Below, piece after piece: positions 18,055 to 27,364 of a DNA stretch of 64,000 bases (positions are counted from its first letter, which is position 1; each line of letters begins with the position of its first letter). The stretch comes from Paludibacteraceae bacterium (GTDB lineage Bacteria; Bacteroidota; Bacteroidia; Bacteroidales; Paludibacteraceae). The notes under the pieces are model-generated. The model was not told the DNA's origin. It was given only the letters and a program-made list of their open reading frames with translations, and ran no database searches. The DNA lies in the NCBI GenBank assembly GCA_024693065.1, contig JAILLP010000018.1, forward strand, positions 62,001 to 126,000, read 5' to 3'. The translations under genes were made by a program, and so were the position numbers.

Positions 18055-18085
18055 AAAAAAGCCGACAACGCAAAACATTGTCGGC
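18055..18085 (-). terminator. Terminator of the rprXY transcript
   Basis: GCCGACAA (18061-18068) pairs with TTGTCGGC (18078-18085). The A run at 18055-18060 is a U run in the minus-strand RNA, just past the rprY stop. Confidence 0.85.
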
Positions 18086-18110
18086 TCCCATCATCATTAA
18101 CTTAAAACAT

Positions 18111-18818
18111 TTATTCACCCTTTGGCTCCTCCGGGATCACAATCTTGTAGCCTTTGCCATGCACATTGATGATCTCCACTTGAGGATCTGCCTTCAACAA
18201 TTTACGTAACTTAGTGATATAGACATCCATGCTCCGCGCGTTGAAATAGTTATCGTCCACCCAGATGGTCTTCAGGGCACGGTTGCGCTCGAGGATGTCG
18301 TTCTTGTGCTCGCAGAGCAAGGCGAGCAATTCGGACTCCTTGGTGGTCAGTTTCGTGGACTCGCCATCGATGGTGAGGAGCTGCTTTTGGGAGTCGAACG
18401 TGAACTTGCCCAACTTCTGGATAGGATCCGCAGCACCCTTCTTGCCGTTCACGCGACGGAGGATCGCCTCGATACGAAGCAACAGCTCCTCCATGCTGAA
18501 AGGCTTGGTGATATAGTCGTCGGCACCGATACGGAACCCCTCGACGATATCCTCCTTGAGGGTCTTGGCGGTCAAGAAAAGAATAGGCACCTTTTCGTTC
18601 ACCTGCCTGATCTCCTGCGCCAACGTGAAGCCATCCTTCTTAGGCATCATCACGTCTAGGACACACACGTCATACTTACCCGCGAAGAATGCGTTGCCAC
18701 CCTCTTCGCCATCCAGCTTCAGGTCCACATCGTAGCCCTTAGCGTGCAAATACTCCCTCAGCAACATGCCAAGGTTCTCGTCGTCTTCGCACAACAGAAT
18801 TTTTATCTTCTCGTCCAT
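18111..18818 (-). CDS. rprY: OmpR-type response regulator (RprY-like)
   Basis: 235 aa. The receiver domain (1-120) has the acidic pocket CEDDE, phospho-acceptor Asp55 (VLDVMMPKKDG), the conserved LTAKT and Lys in ITKPFS. The winged-helix domain (about 140-230) contains TTKESELLALLC and SMDVYITKLRKLL. The text is very close to RprY of B. fragilis and P. gingivalis. It acts as a DNA-binding regulator paired with the kinase 20 bases upstream. In P. gingivalis RprY has been linked to stress and sodium-related genes; the regulon here is unknown. Confidence 0.92.
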   Translation of the reverse strand: MDEKIKILLCEDDENLGMLLREYLHAKGYDVDLKLDGEEGGNAFFAGKYDVCVLDVMMPKKDGFTLAQEIRQVNEKVPILFLTAKTLKEDIVEGFRIGADDYITKPFSMEELLLRIEAILRRVNGKKGAADPIQKLGKFTFDSQKQLLTIDGESTKLTTKESELLALLCEHKNDILERNRALKTIWVDDNYFNARSMDVYITKLRKLLKADPQVEIINVHGKGYKIVIPEEPKGE

Positions 18819-18838
18819 ATCTTATCTCGTCTTTTAAA

Positions 18839-20374
18839 TTAAATATTTTTCTTAATAGGAATCTCAATGATAAACTTCGTGCCCTTCTCGTACTCGCTCT
18901 CCACCCGTATCGTGCCGCGATGGTCGGTGACCACCTTCTTCACGTAAGCCAAGCCTAGGCCGAAGCCTTTCACGTTATGCACGCTGCCCGTCGGCACGCG
19001 GTAGAACTTATCGAAGATACGTTTCAAGTTCGATTTCTTGATACCGATACCGTTGTCCTCCACCGAGATGCAGAGCTTGCCGTGCTCGTTCCACGTCCTG
19101 ATCCTCAGCACCAGCGGTCCCTTGCTGTACTTCACCGCATTGTCCATCAGGTTGTAGATGATGTTGGTGAAATGGATCTCGTCCACCATCGTCTCGGAAT
19201 CCTCCGCATCGAGTTCCGTCTGGATGTCGCCACCCGTGTTCTGCACCTTCAGGGCGAAGTTGCCGGCGATGGTGAGGATGAGGTCGTCGATGTCCATCAG
19301 CTCCAGTTTCAGGGCGGAGCTCTCCTTCTCGAAGATAGACATCTGCAGCACCTTGTCGATTTGGCGGGTCAGACGTTTCGTCTCATCGCTGATGGTCTTG
19401 GAGAGTTGGTCCACCATGCTCTTCGACTTGGAGATGGAGTCGTCGTTCAACATCTGTGCGGCAAGCGAGATGGTGGAAACCGGCGTCTTCAGTTCGTGCG
19501 TCATGTTGTTCATGAAGTCCGTACGCATCTCGGAGAGTTGCTTCTGCCGGGAGATGATCACCAAGGAGAAGACGAACGTGAACAGCAGGATGAGCGTGAA
19601 GATAATCGAGACATAAAAAATCTGATTCGACCCTAGGTACCTCGCCTTGGAAGGGGTATAGACCTTCAGCATGTTGGAGGTCGGTGCGGGATCGTTCGGG
19701 AAGAGCAGTTGCGTGTAGCACACCATGTCCTTCGGACTCCATCCATCCTCCTCGAAACTGCCGCTGCTATAAATCTCACGGCCCTCCTTGTTCACGACGC
19801 AACAATAATACTTCAATTCGCCCAACCCGTTGTTGTCCAGTTCACGGTCGACGAGCTCGTTCAGCTTCTGGAAGTCGATACGTTCCTCAATCGGTTTCAC
19901 GTAGGTCTCGCTCAGCAGGCGGACCAGGATGTCGTCCAACAAAGCCCTGCTCTGCAAGAATCGTTCCTTAAGCTTGTTCTGGATGATACGGGAGGACTCC
20001 TCAATGGAATTCATACCATGCTTCATGGAGATGAAGACGGTAGGGCGCACCCGCACATAGGAGTTGAACGAAGAATCAGTCCGCTGACCAATCTTGCTCA
20101 TCTGCCCGCCCCCCATAGGCAACGGGGCTACTCCCGGCTTCGTGGTGATGCGGGTCTTGGAAGAAGGGACCGCCAAGTTCTTGTTCAGGTATTGGAGCGT
20201 CTCCTCCTCCTCCAGCAGGCGGGCGACCTCGTAAAGGCTACGTTTCACAGCCTCACCGAACTGCTCCTCGCGCATCTCGGCGGTGGAGCGTATGTAGTAA
20301 GACTGGAGAAATATCAATCCCAAGAATGAAATCGACATTACAATACCCAATAATATGATCGTCGTCTTCTTCAT
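18839..20374 (-). CDS. rprX: Membrane sensor histidine kinase (RprX-like)
   Basis: 511 aa from ATG 20374 (MKKTTIILLGIVMSISFLG); the frame extends six codons further but those overlap the promoter box. Two membrane helices (about 5-25 and 255-275) flank a periplasmic sensor region of about 230 residues. The H-box is NNMTHELKTPVSTI. The ATPase boxes NLMDNAVKYS, DNGIGIKKSNL and GFGLGLAYVKKV are intact. It is co-transcribed with rprY. A TATATTTG box sits only 6 bases before the ATG, so the message may be leaderless or nearly so. Confidence 0.9.
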   Translation of the reverse strand: MKKTTIILLGIVMSISFLGLIFLQSYYIRSTAEMREEQFGEAVKRSLYEVARLLEEEETLQYLNKNLAVPSSKTRITTKPGVAPLPMGGGQMSKIGQRTDSSFNSYVRVRPTVFISMKHGMNSIEESSRIIQNKLKERFLQSRALLDDILVRLLSETYVKPIEERIDFQKLNELVDRELDNNGLGELKYYCCVVNKEGREIYSSGSFEEDGWSPKDMVCYTQLLFPNDPAPTSNMLKVYTPSKARYLGSNQIFYVSIIFTLILLFTFVFSLVIISRQKQLSEMRTDFMNNMTHELKTPVSTISLAAQMLNDDSISKSKSMVDQLSKTISDETKRLTRQIDKVLQMSIFEKESSALKLELMDIDDLILTIAGNFALKVQNTGGDIQTELDAEDSETMVDEIHFTNIIYNLMDNAVKYSKGPLVLRIRTWNEHGKLCISVEDNGIGIKKSNLKRIFDKFYRVPTGSVHNVKGFGLGLAYVKKVVTDHRGTIRVESEYEKGTKFIIEIPIKKNI

Positions 20375-20379
20375 CGACG

Positions 20380-20387
20380 CAAATATA
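20380..20387 (-). promoter_or_regulatory. -7 promoter box for rprXY
   Basis: Minus-strand TATATTTG lies 5 bases before the ATG at 20374, implying little or no 5' leader. Confidence 0.5.
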
Positions 20388-20471
20388 AACAAACGATTTT
20401 AACATTTCGCGTGGCTTAACTTTATTTAATAAATAGGGGAGTAAATGGGCGGTTAAATGTGAAAAAATGAG

Positions 20472-20479
20472 TAAATTTG
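20472..20479 (+). promoter_or_regulatory. -7 promoter box for the antiporter gene
   Basis: TAAATTTG matches TAnnTTTG; the leader to ATG 20579 is about 93 nt. Confidence 0.45.
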
Positions 20480-20578
20480 CATGAGGTGAATTATAAAATT
20501 CGCTAAATTTACATAGCAGACAGAACCATAGGGTTTAGAAAACATACATAAACCCCACCATAAGAGGAAGATAGCATA

Positions 20579-22894
20579 ATGGAGAATATACCATCGATAC
20601 TGGCGGATTTAGCACTGATACTCATATCAGGAGGCGTCATGACCATTCTATTCAAATGGTTGAAGCAGCCAGTCGTATTAGGGTATATCGTGGCTGGCTT
20701 CCTTGTCAGTTCGCAGATCTCCTTGACTCCTACTATCTCGGGCACCTCCGACATAGGCACGTGGGCGGACATCGGCGTCATCTTCCTGCTCTTCTGCCTC
20801 GGTTTGGATTTCAGCTTCAAGAAACTGATCAAGGTGGGTCAGACCGCAGCCATCGGAGCCATCACCATCATCACCTTCATGATTCTGCTAGGGTTCCTTG
20901 TGGGTGTCTCCCTGGGTTGGGGCATCTTCAACAGCTTGCTCCTAGGCGGTATGATCTCCATGTCATCCACCGCCATCATCATCAAGGCATTCGACGACAT
21001 GGGGCTGCGCAACCAGTCCTACACCCGATACGTCTTCGGCATCCTCATCGTGGAGGACCTCATCGCCATCCTCCTGATGGTGCTCATCTCCACGCTGGCC
21101 GTCAGCAAGTCATTCGAGGGGGAAAGCCTCATCATGGCCATCCTGAAACTAATATTCTTCCTGGTCGTTTGGCTGATAGGCGGCATCTATTTCATACCGA
21201 TCATCCTACGGAAGGCGAAGAAGGTGCTGAACGACGAGACCTTGCTGGTCTTCTCGCTGGGCTTGTGCTTCGGCATGGTGCTCTTCGCGAAGACGGTGGG
21301 CTTCTCCTCCGCATTAGGCGCTTTCGTCATGGGCTCCATCCTGGCGGAGACATTGGATGCGGAAAGGATCGAACGGTTGGTGCGTCCCCTGAAGGACACC
21401 TTCGGCGCCATCTTCTTCGTGTCGGTCGGCATGATGGTGGACTTCGCCGTCATCACGCAGTACATCGTGCCGATCATCATCATCACCCTGGCGATCATCT
21501 TCGGACAGATCATCTTCGGCACTTGCGGTCTGCTCTTGGCGAACCAACCCCTGAAGACCGCTATCCAGTCCGGCTTCTGCCTCACGCAGATCGGCGAGTT
21601 CGCCTTCATCATCGCCATGTTGGGTATCAACCTCAAGGTCATCGACCCGTTCATCTATCCCGTGATCGTGGCGGTGTCGGTCATCACGATCTTCCTCACG
21701 CCTTACATCATGCGGCTTTCGGAGCCGGCCTACAACTTCATATCGTCCCACATGCCTGAGTCCTGGGCGAACGCCATCGAGCGTCGCTCCACCTCCGGGA
21801 AGTCCGCACACGTGCAAAACGTATGGTACAGCCTGCTGTCGCAGATCATCCGCATCATATTCGTCTACTCGATGCTGACCATCGCCATCGAACTGCTCTC
21901 CATCAAGTACTTCATACCATTCGTCACCAGCAAGATCGAAGGGTATTGGGGCGCCATCGTGGGTGCGGGCATCACCATCCTGATCATCTCCCCGCTGTTG
22001 CGCGCGATGGTGGCGAAGAAAAACCATTCGCTGGAATTCAAATATCTATGGAAGACAAGCAAATACAACCATGCGCCATTGCTGGCCACCATCCTGTTGC
22101 GTTTCTTCCTCGCCGCCACATTCGTCTACTTCATACTGCTGAAGACGGCGGAACTACTGCACATCAACATTGGATTCCTCTTCATCGCAGCATTCGTCAT
22201 TTGCGCCGCCATCATCATCGTCCTGATGCTACGGTCCAGACGTATCAAATTGTATTCCATCACATTGGAGCGTAAATTCATGCACAACCTCAACTCGAGG
22301 GAATACGAGGAGATAAAGAAATCGAGGGCGAAGGAGGTCTTCGGCAAAAAGGAGCTGGCCAAAAGACTCTCCGCACATGACCTGCATTTGGTCGACTTCG
22401 AAGTGCCTCAGTTCTCGAAGGTGATAGGATATACCCTAAGGAGGATGAATTTCCACCAGAAGCACGGTGTCTACGTGGTCTCCATCATGCGAGGCAAGCA
22501 ACGCATCAACATCCCTTCGGCGGAGGAGGTCATCTTCCCGTTCGATAAACTGCTCGTGCTCGGTAGCGATGAACAATTGAAATCATTCAGCGACGCCCTC
22601 AACACCAACAATGAGGAGTGGGTAAGGGATACGAAGAACACCGGCGTCGTCATCGAGCAGTTCCAAATCTCCGAGAAATCCACCTTGGCGGGAAAATCCA
22701 TCAGCCAATCCGGCATCAAGGAACACTCCAAGTGCATGGTCGTTGGCATAGAGCATGAGGGCGTGACCACCATGAATCCATCCCCTAACACTACCATCGA
22801 GCAAGGAGACTTCATCTGGATCGTGGGCGAGGCCCAAAAGATCCAGGAGCTGATGAAGAACTGCGAATCCATCTATGTGCTAGACCAGCAATAA
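20579..22894 (+). CDS. CPA2-family cation:proton antiporter with C-terminal RCK_C domains
   Basis: 771 aa. The first ~390 residues form a Kef-type exchanger domain of about 12 helices. Landmarks are ADIGVIFLLFCLGLDFS, MISMSSTAIIIKAFDD, GILIVEDLIAILLM and ALGAFVMGSILAETL. About four more helices follow (residues 420-560). Two TrkA-C/RCK_C-like domains end the protein (about 600-680, with FEVPQFSKVIGYTL and EVIFPFDKLLVLGSDEQL; 690-771, with AGKSISQSGI and EQGDFIWIVGEAQKI). It probably exchanges K+ or Na+ for H+ at the inner membrane. There is no nucleotide-binding RCK_N domain. It stands alone, divergent from rprXY. Confidence 0.9.
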   Translation: MENIPSILADLALILISGGVMTILFKWLKQPVVLGYIVAGFLVSSQISLTPTISGTSDIGTWADIGVIFLLFCLGLDFSFKKLIKVGQTAAIGAITIITFMILLGFLVGVSLGWGIFNSLLLGGMISMSSTAIIIKAFDDMGLRNQSYTRYVFGILIVEDLIAILLMVLISTLAVSKSFEGESLIMAILKLIFFLVVWLIGGIYFIPIILRKAKKVLNDETLLVFSLGLCFGMVLFAKTVGFSSALGAFVMGSILAETLDAERIERLVRPLKDTFGAIFFVSVGMMVDFAVITQYIVPIIIITLAIIFGQIIFGTCGLLLANQPLKTAIQSGFCLTQIGEFAFIIAMLGINLKVIDPFIYPVIVAVSVITIFLTPYIMRLSEPAYNFISSHMPESWANAIERRSTSGKSAHVQNVWYSLLSQIIRIIFVYSMLTIAIELLSIKYFIPFVTSKIEGYWGAIVGAGITILIISPLLRAMVAKKNHSLEFKYLWKTSKYNHAPLLATILLRFFLAATFVYFILLKTAELLHINIGFLFIAAFVICAAIIIVLMLRSRRIKLYSITLERKFMHNLNSREYEEIKKSRAKEVFGKKELAKRLSAHDLHLVDFEVPQFSKVIGYTLRRMNFHQKHGVYVVSIMRGKQRINIPSAEEVIFPFDKLLVLGSDEQLKSFSDALNTNNEEWVRDTKNTGVVIEQFQISEKSTLAGKSISQSGIKEHSKCMVVGIEHEGVTTMNPSPNTTIEQGDFIWIVGEAQKIQELMKNCESIYVLDQQ

Positions 22895-22992
22895 GAGCCT
22901 TTCACACCTCCCGAAATCCGTCACCATTAACCGTTAAATCTTAACTAAAAAGAGGGGGTGTGGCCCTATATATCAATTCTATAGATATTGGG

Positions 22993-23023
22993 TTGGCAAT
23001 CTCGTTTTTTATACCTAATTTTG
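22993..23023 (+). promoter_or_regulatory. Promoter of the activase/dehydratase gene
   Basis: TTG at 22993-22995, a 20-bp spacer and TAATTTTG at 23016-23023 give the full Bacteroidetes -33/-7 layout. The leader is about 20 nt. Confidence 0.6.
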
Positions 23024-23049
23024 CGGATATTTTTACGTAAGGTATTTTT

Positions 23050-26000
23050 ATGTTCAAAATAGGACTTGATATTGGCTCTACTACGGCAAAGATTGTAGTG
23101 TTGAACGAAGCGGGGGAAGTAGTATATTCTTCATATAAACGCCACTTGGCTAACGTCAAAGGTGCCATAGCCGCCTTTCTGGAGGAATTGAAAAACACAC
23201 TCACCACAGAAAAATTCACGCTCTCCATCACCGGATCCGTAGGGTTGGGTGTGTCTGAACGATATGAGATCCCCTTCGTCCAGGAGGTGATCGCCGCCAC
23301 GGAATTCACGAAACAAGTACACCCGGAAATATCCACCATCATCGACATAGGCGGTGAGGACGCTAAGATTGTGTACCTGCGTGACGGACAAGTATCCGAC
23401 TTGCGTATGAACGGTAACTGTGCCGGCGGTACGGGTGCGTTCATCGACCAAATGGCGCTTTGTTTAGGCGTGGAGGTATCCGAACTGGATGGCCTCGCCA
23501 AGAATGCGCAGCACGTCTACCCGATCGCTTCCCGTTGCGGTGTGTTCTCCAAGACGGACATACAAAACCTCGTGGCGCGCAACGCTTCCAAGGAAGACAT
23601 CGCCGCCTCCATCTTCCGCGCCGTGGCCGTACAGACCGCCAGCGCATTGTCACACGGCTGCGAGGTGCGCCCTAAGGTGCTCTTCTGCGGCGGTCCGCTC
23701 ACCTTCATCGGTTCCCTCCGGAAGGCCATCGCGGACTATTTCAGACTCGATATCAACGACGACTGCGTCATCCTTGAGAATGCAAACATCATCCCTGCAT
23801 GGGGTACCGCTCTCTTCAAAAACGAGATGACCCCGATCAACATCGAGGAACTGACAGAGATATTGAACCGTGAACCGATCAAAAAGAACACGGACAATCC
23901 TAATAAGAACAAGACGAACGTCATCCTGCCTCCGATCTTCCACGACGAGGAGGAATACATGGCTTGGAAGGCTGAAAAGGAGAAGTCGCACATCCCTGTG
24001 GTCAACCTCAACGAGTGCAAGGGAAAGACCTACTTGGGTATCGACTCCGGCTCCACCACGACGAAGATCGTCCTCATCAACGAGACGGGCGATATCCTCT
24101 ACAAATACTACACCCACAACGGGGGTAACCCGATCGGTGCGGTGCGCCGCGGATTGGAGAAGCTAAAGGCCCGTTGCATCGAAGAGAAACTGGATTTGGA
24201 GATTACGGCAGGCTGCTCCACCGGCTATGGTGAGGACCTCATCAAGGCGGCCTTCTCGCTTGACTTCGGCATGATCGAGACGATGGCACACTATGTGGCC
24301 GCCAAGAACATGTGCCCGGATGTCTCCTTCATCCTCGACATCGGTGGACAGGACATGAAGGCCATCTACGTGGAGAATGGTGCGCTGACCCGCATGGAAA
24401 TCAACGAGGCCTGCTCGTCGGGCTGCGGTTCCTTCATCGAGACATTCGCCCAGACCCTCAACTGCGAGATCACAGACTTCGTCTACCAGGCTTGCCAGAG
24501 CCAGAACCCATGCGACCTCGGTACCCGTTGCACCGTCTTCATGAACTCCAAGGTGAAACAAGTGCTGCGCGAGGGCTACTCGGTGAGCGACATCGCCGCC
24601 GGTCTCGCCTACTCGGTGGTTAAGAACTGCCTCTTCAAGGTGTTGAAAATCAAGAACTACGACGAATTGGGCAAGAACATCGTCCTCCAAGGTGGTACGA
24701 TGAAGAACGACTCCGTCGTCAAAGCGTTCGAGAACCTCACCGGCAAAAACGTATACTGCAACAACGTGCCTGAGCTGATGGGCGCCTATGGATGCGCCCT
24801 CTATGCCAAGAAGATGCACGACCAGAACAAGAAGGCGACGCCGCTCGACAACTACCTTGTCTCGGCCGACTTCGACTCAAAGGTCTTGTCCTGCAAGGGA
24901 TGCGACAACAACTGCCAGATTACCAAATACTCCTTCAAGAGCGGTGGCACCTATTACTCCGGTAATAAGTGCGAGAAGATATTCAACAACGGAGGATACA
25001 AGGTGAAGCCGGGCATCGACATGAGCGCAAGGAAGTACCACGAGCTCTTCGACCGTGCCGAGCAACCATCCAAACTGCTCACACCGCTCTTCCGCATGGG
25101 TATCCCACGCGCGCTGAACATGTACGAGGAGTTCCCGTTCTGGCATACCTTCTTCACGGAGTGTAACATACAAGTGGAGATCTCCTCCACATCCACCTAT
25201 AGGAACTACGAAAGGGGCGTGCACACCGTCATGTCCGACAACATCTGCTTCCCCGCGAAGCTGGTGCACAGCCACATCTACGAACTGCAGGAGAAGGGCG
25301 TGGACCGTATCTTCTTCCCGCGCGTCGTCTACGAGTGTGTGGAGGACAACGCCGCCCACAACAGCTTCAACTGCCCGATCATCATCGGTTACCCGGACGT
25401 GGTGCAGAGCGCCATCGACTCGGAGATACCGATCGATTCGCCGGTCATCTCCTTCAAGGATGAGAAACTCCTGCTCAAGCAATTGATCCGTTACATGAAG
25501 GGTCTGGGTGTCTCCGAAAAGGTGGTGAAAGCCGCCCACGCCAAGGCGGTGCAGGTATACAGCGAGTTCGGGCTGAACCTCCGTCGCCTCAACGAGGAGG
25601 CTTACGAGAAGGCGAAGAAGGAGAACCGTTTGGTCATCGTCCTCGCTGGACGACCTTACCACACCGACCCGCTCGTGCAACATAAGATATCAGAGATGAT
25701 TTCGCAGATGGGCGTGGACGTCATCACGGAGGAGGTCTCAAGAAAGAACAACTGCGACGAGAAGGAGGCCTTCATCATCAAGCAATGGTCCTTCGTCAAC
25801 CGTATCCTCAACTCCGCCCAATGGGCAGCAAGACAGGGAAGGAACGTCCACTACGTGGAGACCACCTCCTTCGGTTGCGGACCGGACGCCTTCTTCACGG
25901 ACGAGGTGCGCAGCTTGCTCAACCGATATGGTAAGTCATTGACTTTATTGAAGATAGACGATATCAACAACGTGGGCTCCATGAAGCTCCGCGTGCGCTC

Positions 26001-27285
26001 CCTCATCGAGAGCCTCAAGTTCGAGGCCAAGGAAACCACCGAGGTGAAGCCGTTCATCAAGCCTAAACGTTTCGAGGTGGGCGACAACGAGCGCAGGAAG
26101 ATCCTCGCGCCATTCTTCACGGAATACCTCTCCCCACTCTTCCCGGCCGCCTTCAAATGGGCTGGCTACGACATGGAATCCCTGCCGTTGAGCAATGCGG
26201 ATTCGAATGATGTGGGACTGAAATACTCCAACAACGAGGTCTGCTACCCAGCCACCCTGATCGTGGGCGACCTGATCAAGGCGTTGCAGTCGGGCAAGTA
26301 TGACCTGGACAAGGTGGCCGTGGCCGTCACCCAATTGGGACAATGCCGCGCCGCCAACTACCCTCCGCTAATCCGCAAGGCGATCGTGGACGCCGGCTTC
26401 GAGCAGGTGCCTGTCATCGGTATCGGCGGAACGGACAACATCGAGGACCAACCGGGCTTCAAGCTGAACCTCATCAAAGCGGCTCCGCTCGTCATATACG
26501 CCACCATGTACGGAGACTGGCTCTCCATCTTCTACCACGCCATCGCGGTGCGTGAGAGGAACAAGGGCGAGGCGCGCAAGCTGCGTGACCTCTACTTGGA
26601 GAAGGCGAAACCATTGGTCGAGAAGGGTGACACGAAGGGGCTGCTGAAGCTGACCGGCGAGGCCGCCCGGGCCTTCAACGAGGTGCCTATCTACGAAGAC
26701 CGTGTCTATCCGAAGGCAGGTATCACAGGCGAGATATTCCTGAAATTCAACCCATACGCGCACCGCTACGTGCCAGATTGGCTGATGGAGCATGGTGTTG
26801 AGGTCGTGCCGTCCGCTGTGCACAACTTCTTCTTCCGCGCCTTCGTCAACTACAAGTTCAACAAAGAGAACTTCGTGAAGCGTTTCAAGGTGCCGCCATT
26901 GGTCATCGACATGGCCTACAACCTCATCCGCAAGGTGATGAAGAAGATCGAGGCGGAAGCCTCCCAATTCAGGTACTACAAGCCAGAGCAGGACATCAAG
27001 ACCATCAGCGAATACGCGAAGGATGTGATCAGCCTCTCCGCCCAGTTCGGCGAGGGATGGTTGTTGCCGGCGGAGGTCATCGCCTTCATGAAGGACGGAT
27101 GCAACAACGTCGTCAGCATGCAGCCGTTCGGTTGCATCGCCAACCACATCGTGGCACGCGGTATCGAGAAGAAACTGAAGAAGGAGTATCCGCAGCTGAA
27201 CATGCTCTCCCTCGACTTCGACGGAGGCGTCAGCGAAGCGAACATCGCCAACCGTCTGTTGCTGTTCACCAGCAACATGAAATAA
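23050..27285 (+). CDS. Acyl-CoA dehydratase activase / 2-hydroxyacyl-CoA dehydratase-like fusion protein
   Basis: 1411 aa. Two BadF/BadG-type ATPase (activase) domains lie in tandem. The first (about 1-255) starts MFKIGLDIGSTTAKIVVL and contains GNCAGGTGAFIDQMA. The second (about 325-590) contains TYLGIDSGSTTTKIVLI, FILDIGGQDMKAIY and NEACSSGCGSFIET, whose cysteines would bind the activase 4Fe-4S cluster. A DUF2229 domain follows (from SCKGCDNNCQITKY), then a HgdB-like dehydratase-type domain (LAGRPYHTDPLVQHKISEM; YSNNEVCYPATLIVGDLIKAL; QPFGCIANHI). Relatives are single giant proteins in Bacteroidetes and Clostridia with unproven substrates. The gene is monocistronic in context. Confidence 0.88.
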   Translation: MFKIGLDIGSTTAKIVVLNEAGEVVYSSYKRHLANVKGAIAAFLEELKNTLTTEKFTLSITGSVGLGVSERYEIPFVQEVIAATEFTKQVHPEISTIIDIGGEDAKIVYLRDGQVSDLRMNGNCAGGTGAFIDQMALCLGVEVSELDGLAKNAQHVYPIASRCGVFSKTDIQNLVARNASKEDIAASIFRAVAVQTASALSHGCEVRPKVLFCGGPLTFIGSLRKAIADYFRLDINDDCVILENANIIPAWGTALFKNEMTPINIEELTEILNREPIKKNTDNPNKNKTNVILPPIFHDEEEYMAWKAEKEKSHIPVVNLNECKGKTYLGIDSGSTTTKIVLINETGDILYKYYTHNGGNPIGAVRRGLEKLKARCIEEKLDLEITAGCSTGYGEDLIKAAFSLDFGMIETMAHYVAAKNMCPDVSFILDIGGQDMKAIYVENGALTRMEINEACSSGCGSFIETFAQTLNCEITDFVYQACQSQNPCDLGTRCTVFMNSKVKQVLREGYSVSDIAAGLAYSVVKNCLFKVLKIKNYDELGKNIVLQGGTMKNDSVVKAFENLTGKNVYCNNVPELMGAYGCALYAKKMHDQNKKATPLDNYLVSADFDSKVLSCKGCDNNCQITKYSFKSGGTYYSGNKCEKIFNNGGYKVKPGIDMSARKYHELFDRAEQPSKLLTPLFRMGIPRALNMYEEFPFWHTFFTECNIQVEISSTSTYRNYERGVHTVMSDNICFPAKLVHSHIYELQEKGVDRIFFPRVVYECVEDNAAHNSFNCPIIIGYPDVVQSAIDSEIPIDSPVISFKDEKLLLKQLIRYMKGLGVSEKVVKAAHAKAVQVYSEFGLNLRRLNEEAYEKAKKENRLVIVLAGRPYHTDPLVQHKISEMISQMGVDVITEEVSRKNNCDEKEAFIIKQWSFVNRILNSAQWAARQGRNVHYVETTSFGCGPDAFFTDEVRSLLNRYGKSLTLLKIDDINNVGSMKLRVRSLIESLKFEAKETTEVKPFIKPKRFEVGDNERRKILAPFFTEYLSPLFPAAFKWAGYDMESLPLSNADSNDVGLKYSNNEVCYPATLIVGDLIKALQSGKYDLDKVAVAVTQLGQCRAANYPPLIRKAIVDAGFEQVPVIGIGGTDNIEDQPGFKLNLIKAAPLVIYATMYGDWLSIFYHAIAVRERNKGEARKLRDLYLEKAKPLVEKGDTKGLLKLTGEAARAFNEVPIYEDRVYPKAGITGEIFLKFNPYAHRYVPDWLMEHGVEVVPSAVHNFFFRAFVNYKFNKENFVKRFKVPPLVIDMAYNLIRKVMKKIEAEASQFRYYKPEQDIKTISEYAKDVISLSAQFGEGWLLPAEVIAFMKDGCNNVVSMQPFGCIANHIVARGIEKKLKKEYPQLNMLSLDFDGGVSEANIANRLLLFTSNMK

Positions 27286-27364
27286 AGGGAGTACTCATCT
27301 ACAGAACAATATCTCAAGCGAATTGTCCCAAGCCTGTATAACAGTGCGAAATGGATTTACTTAA

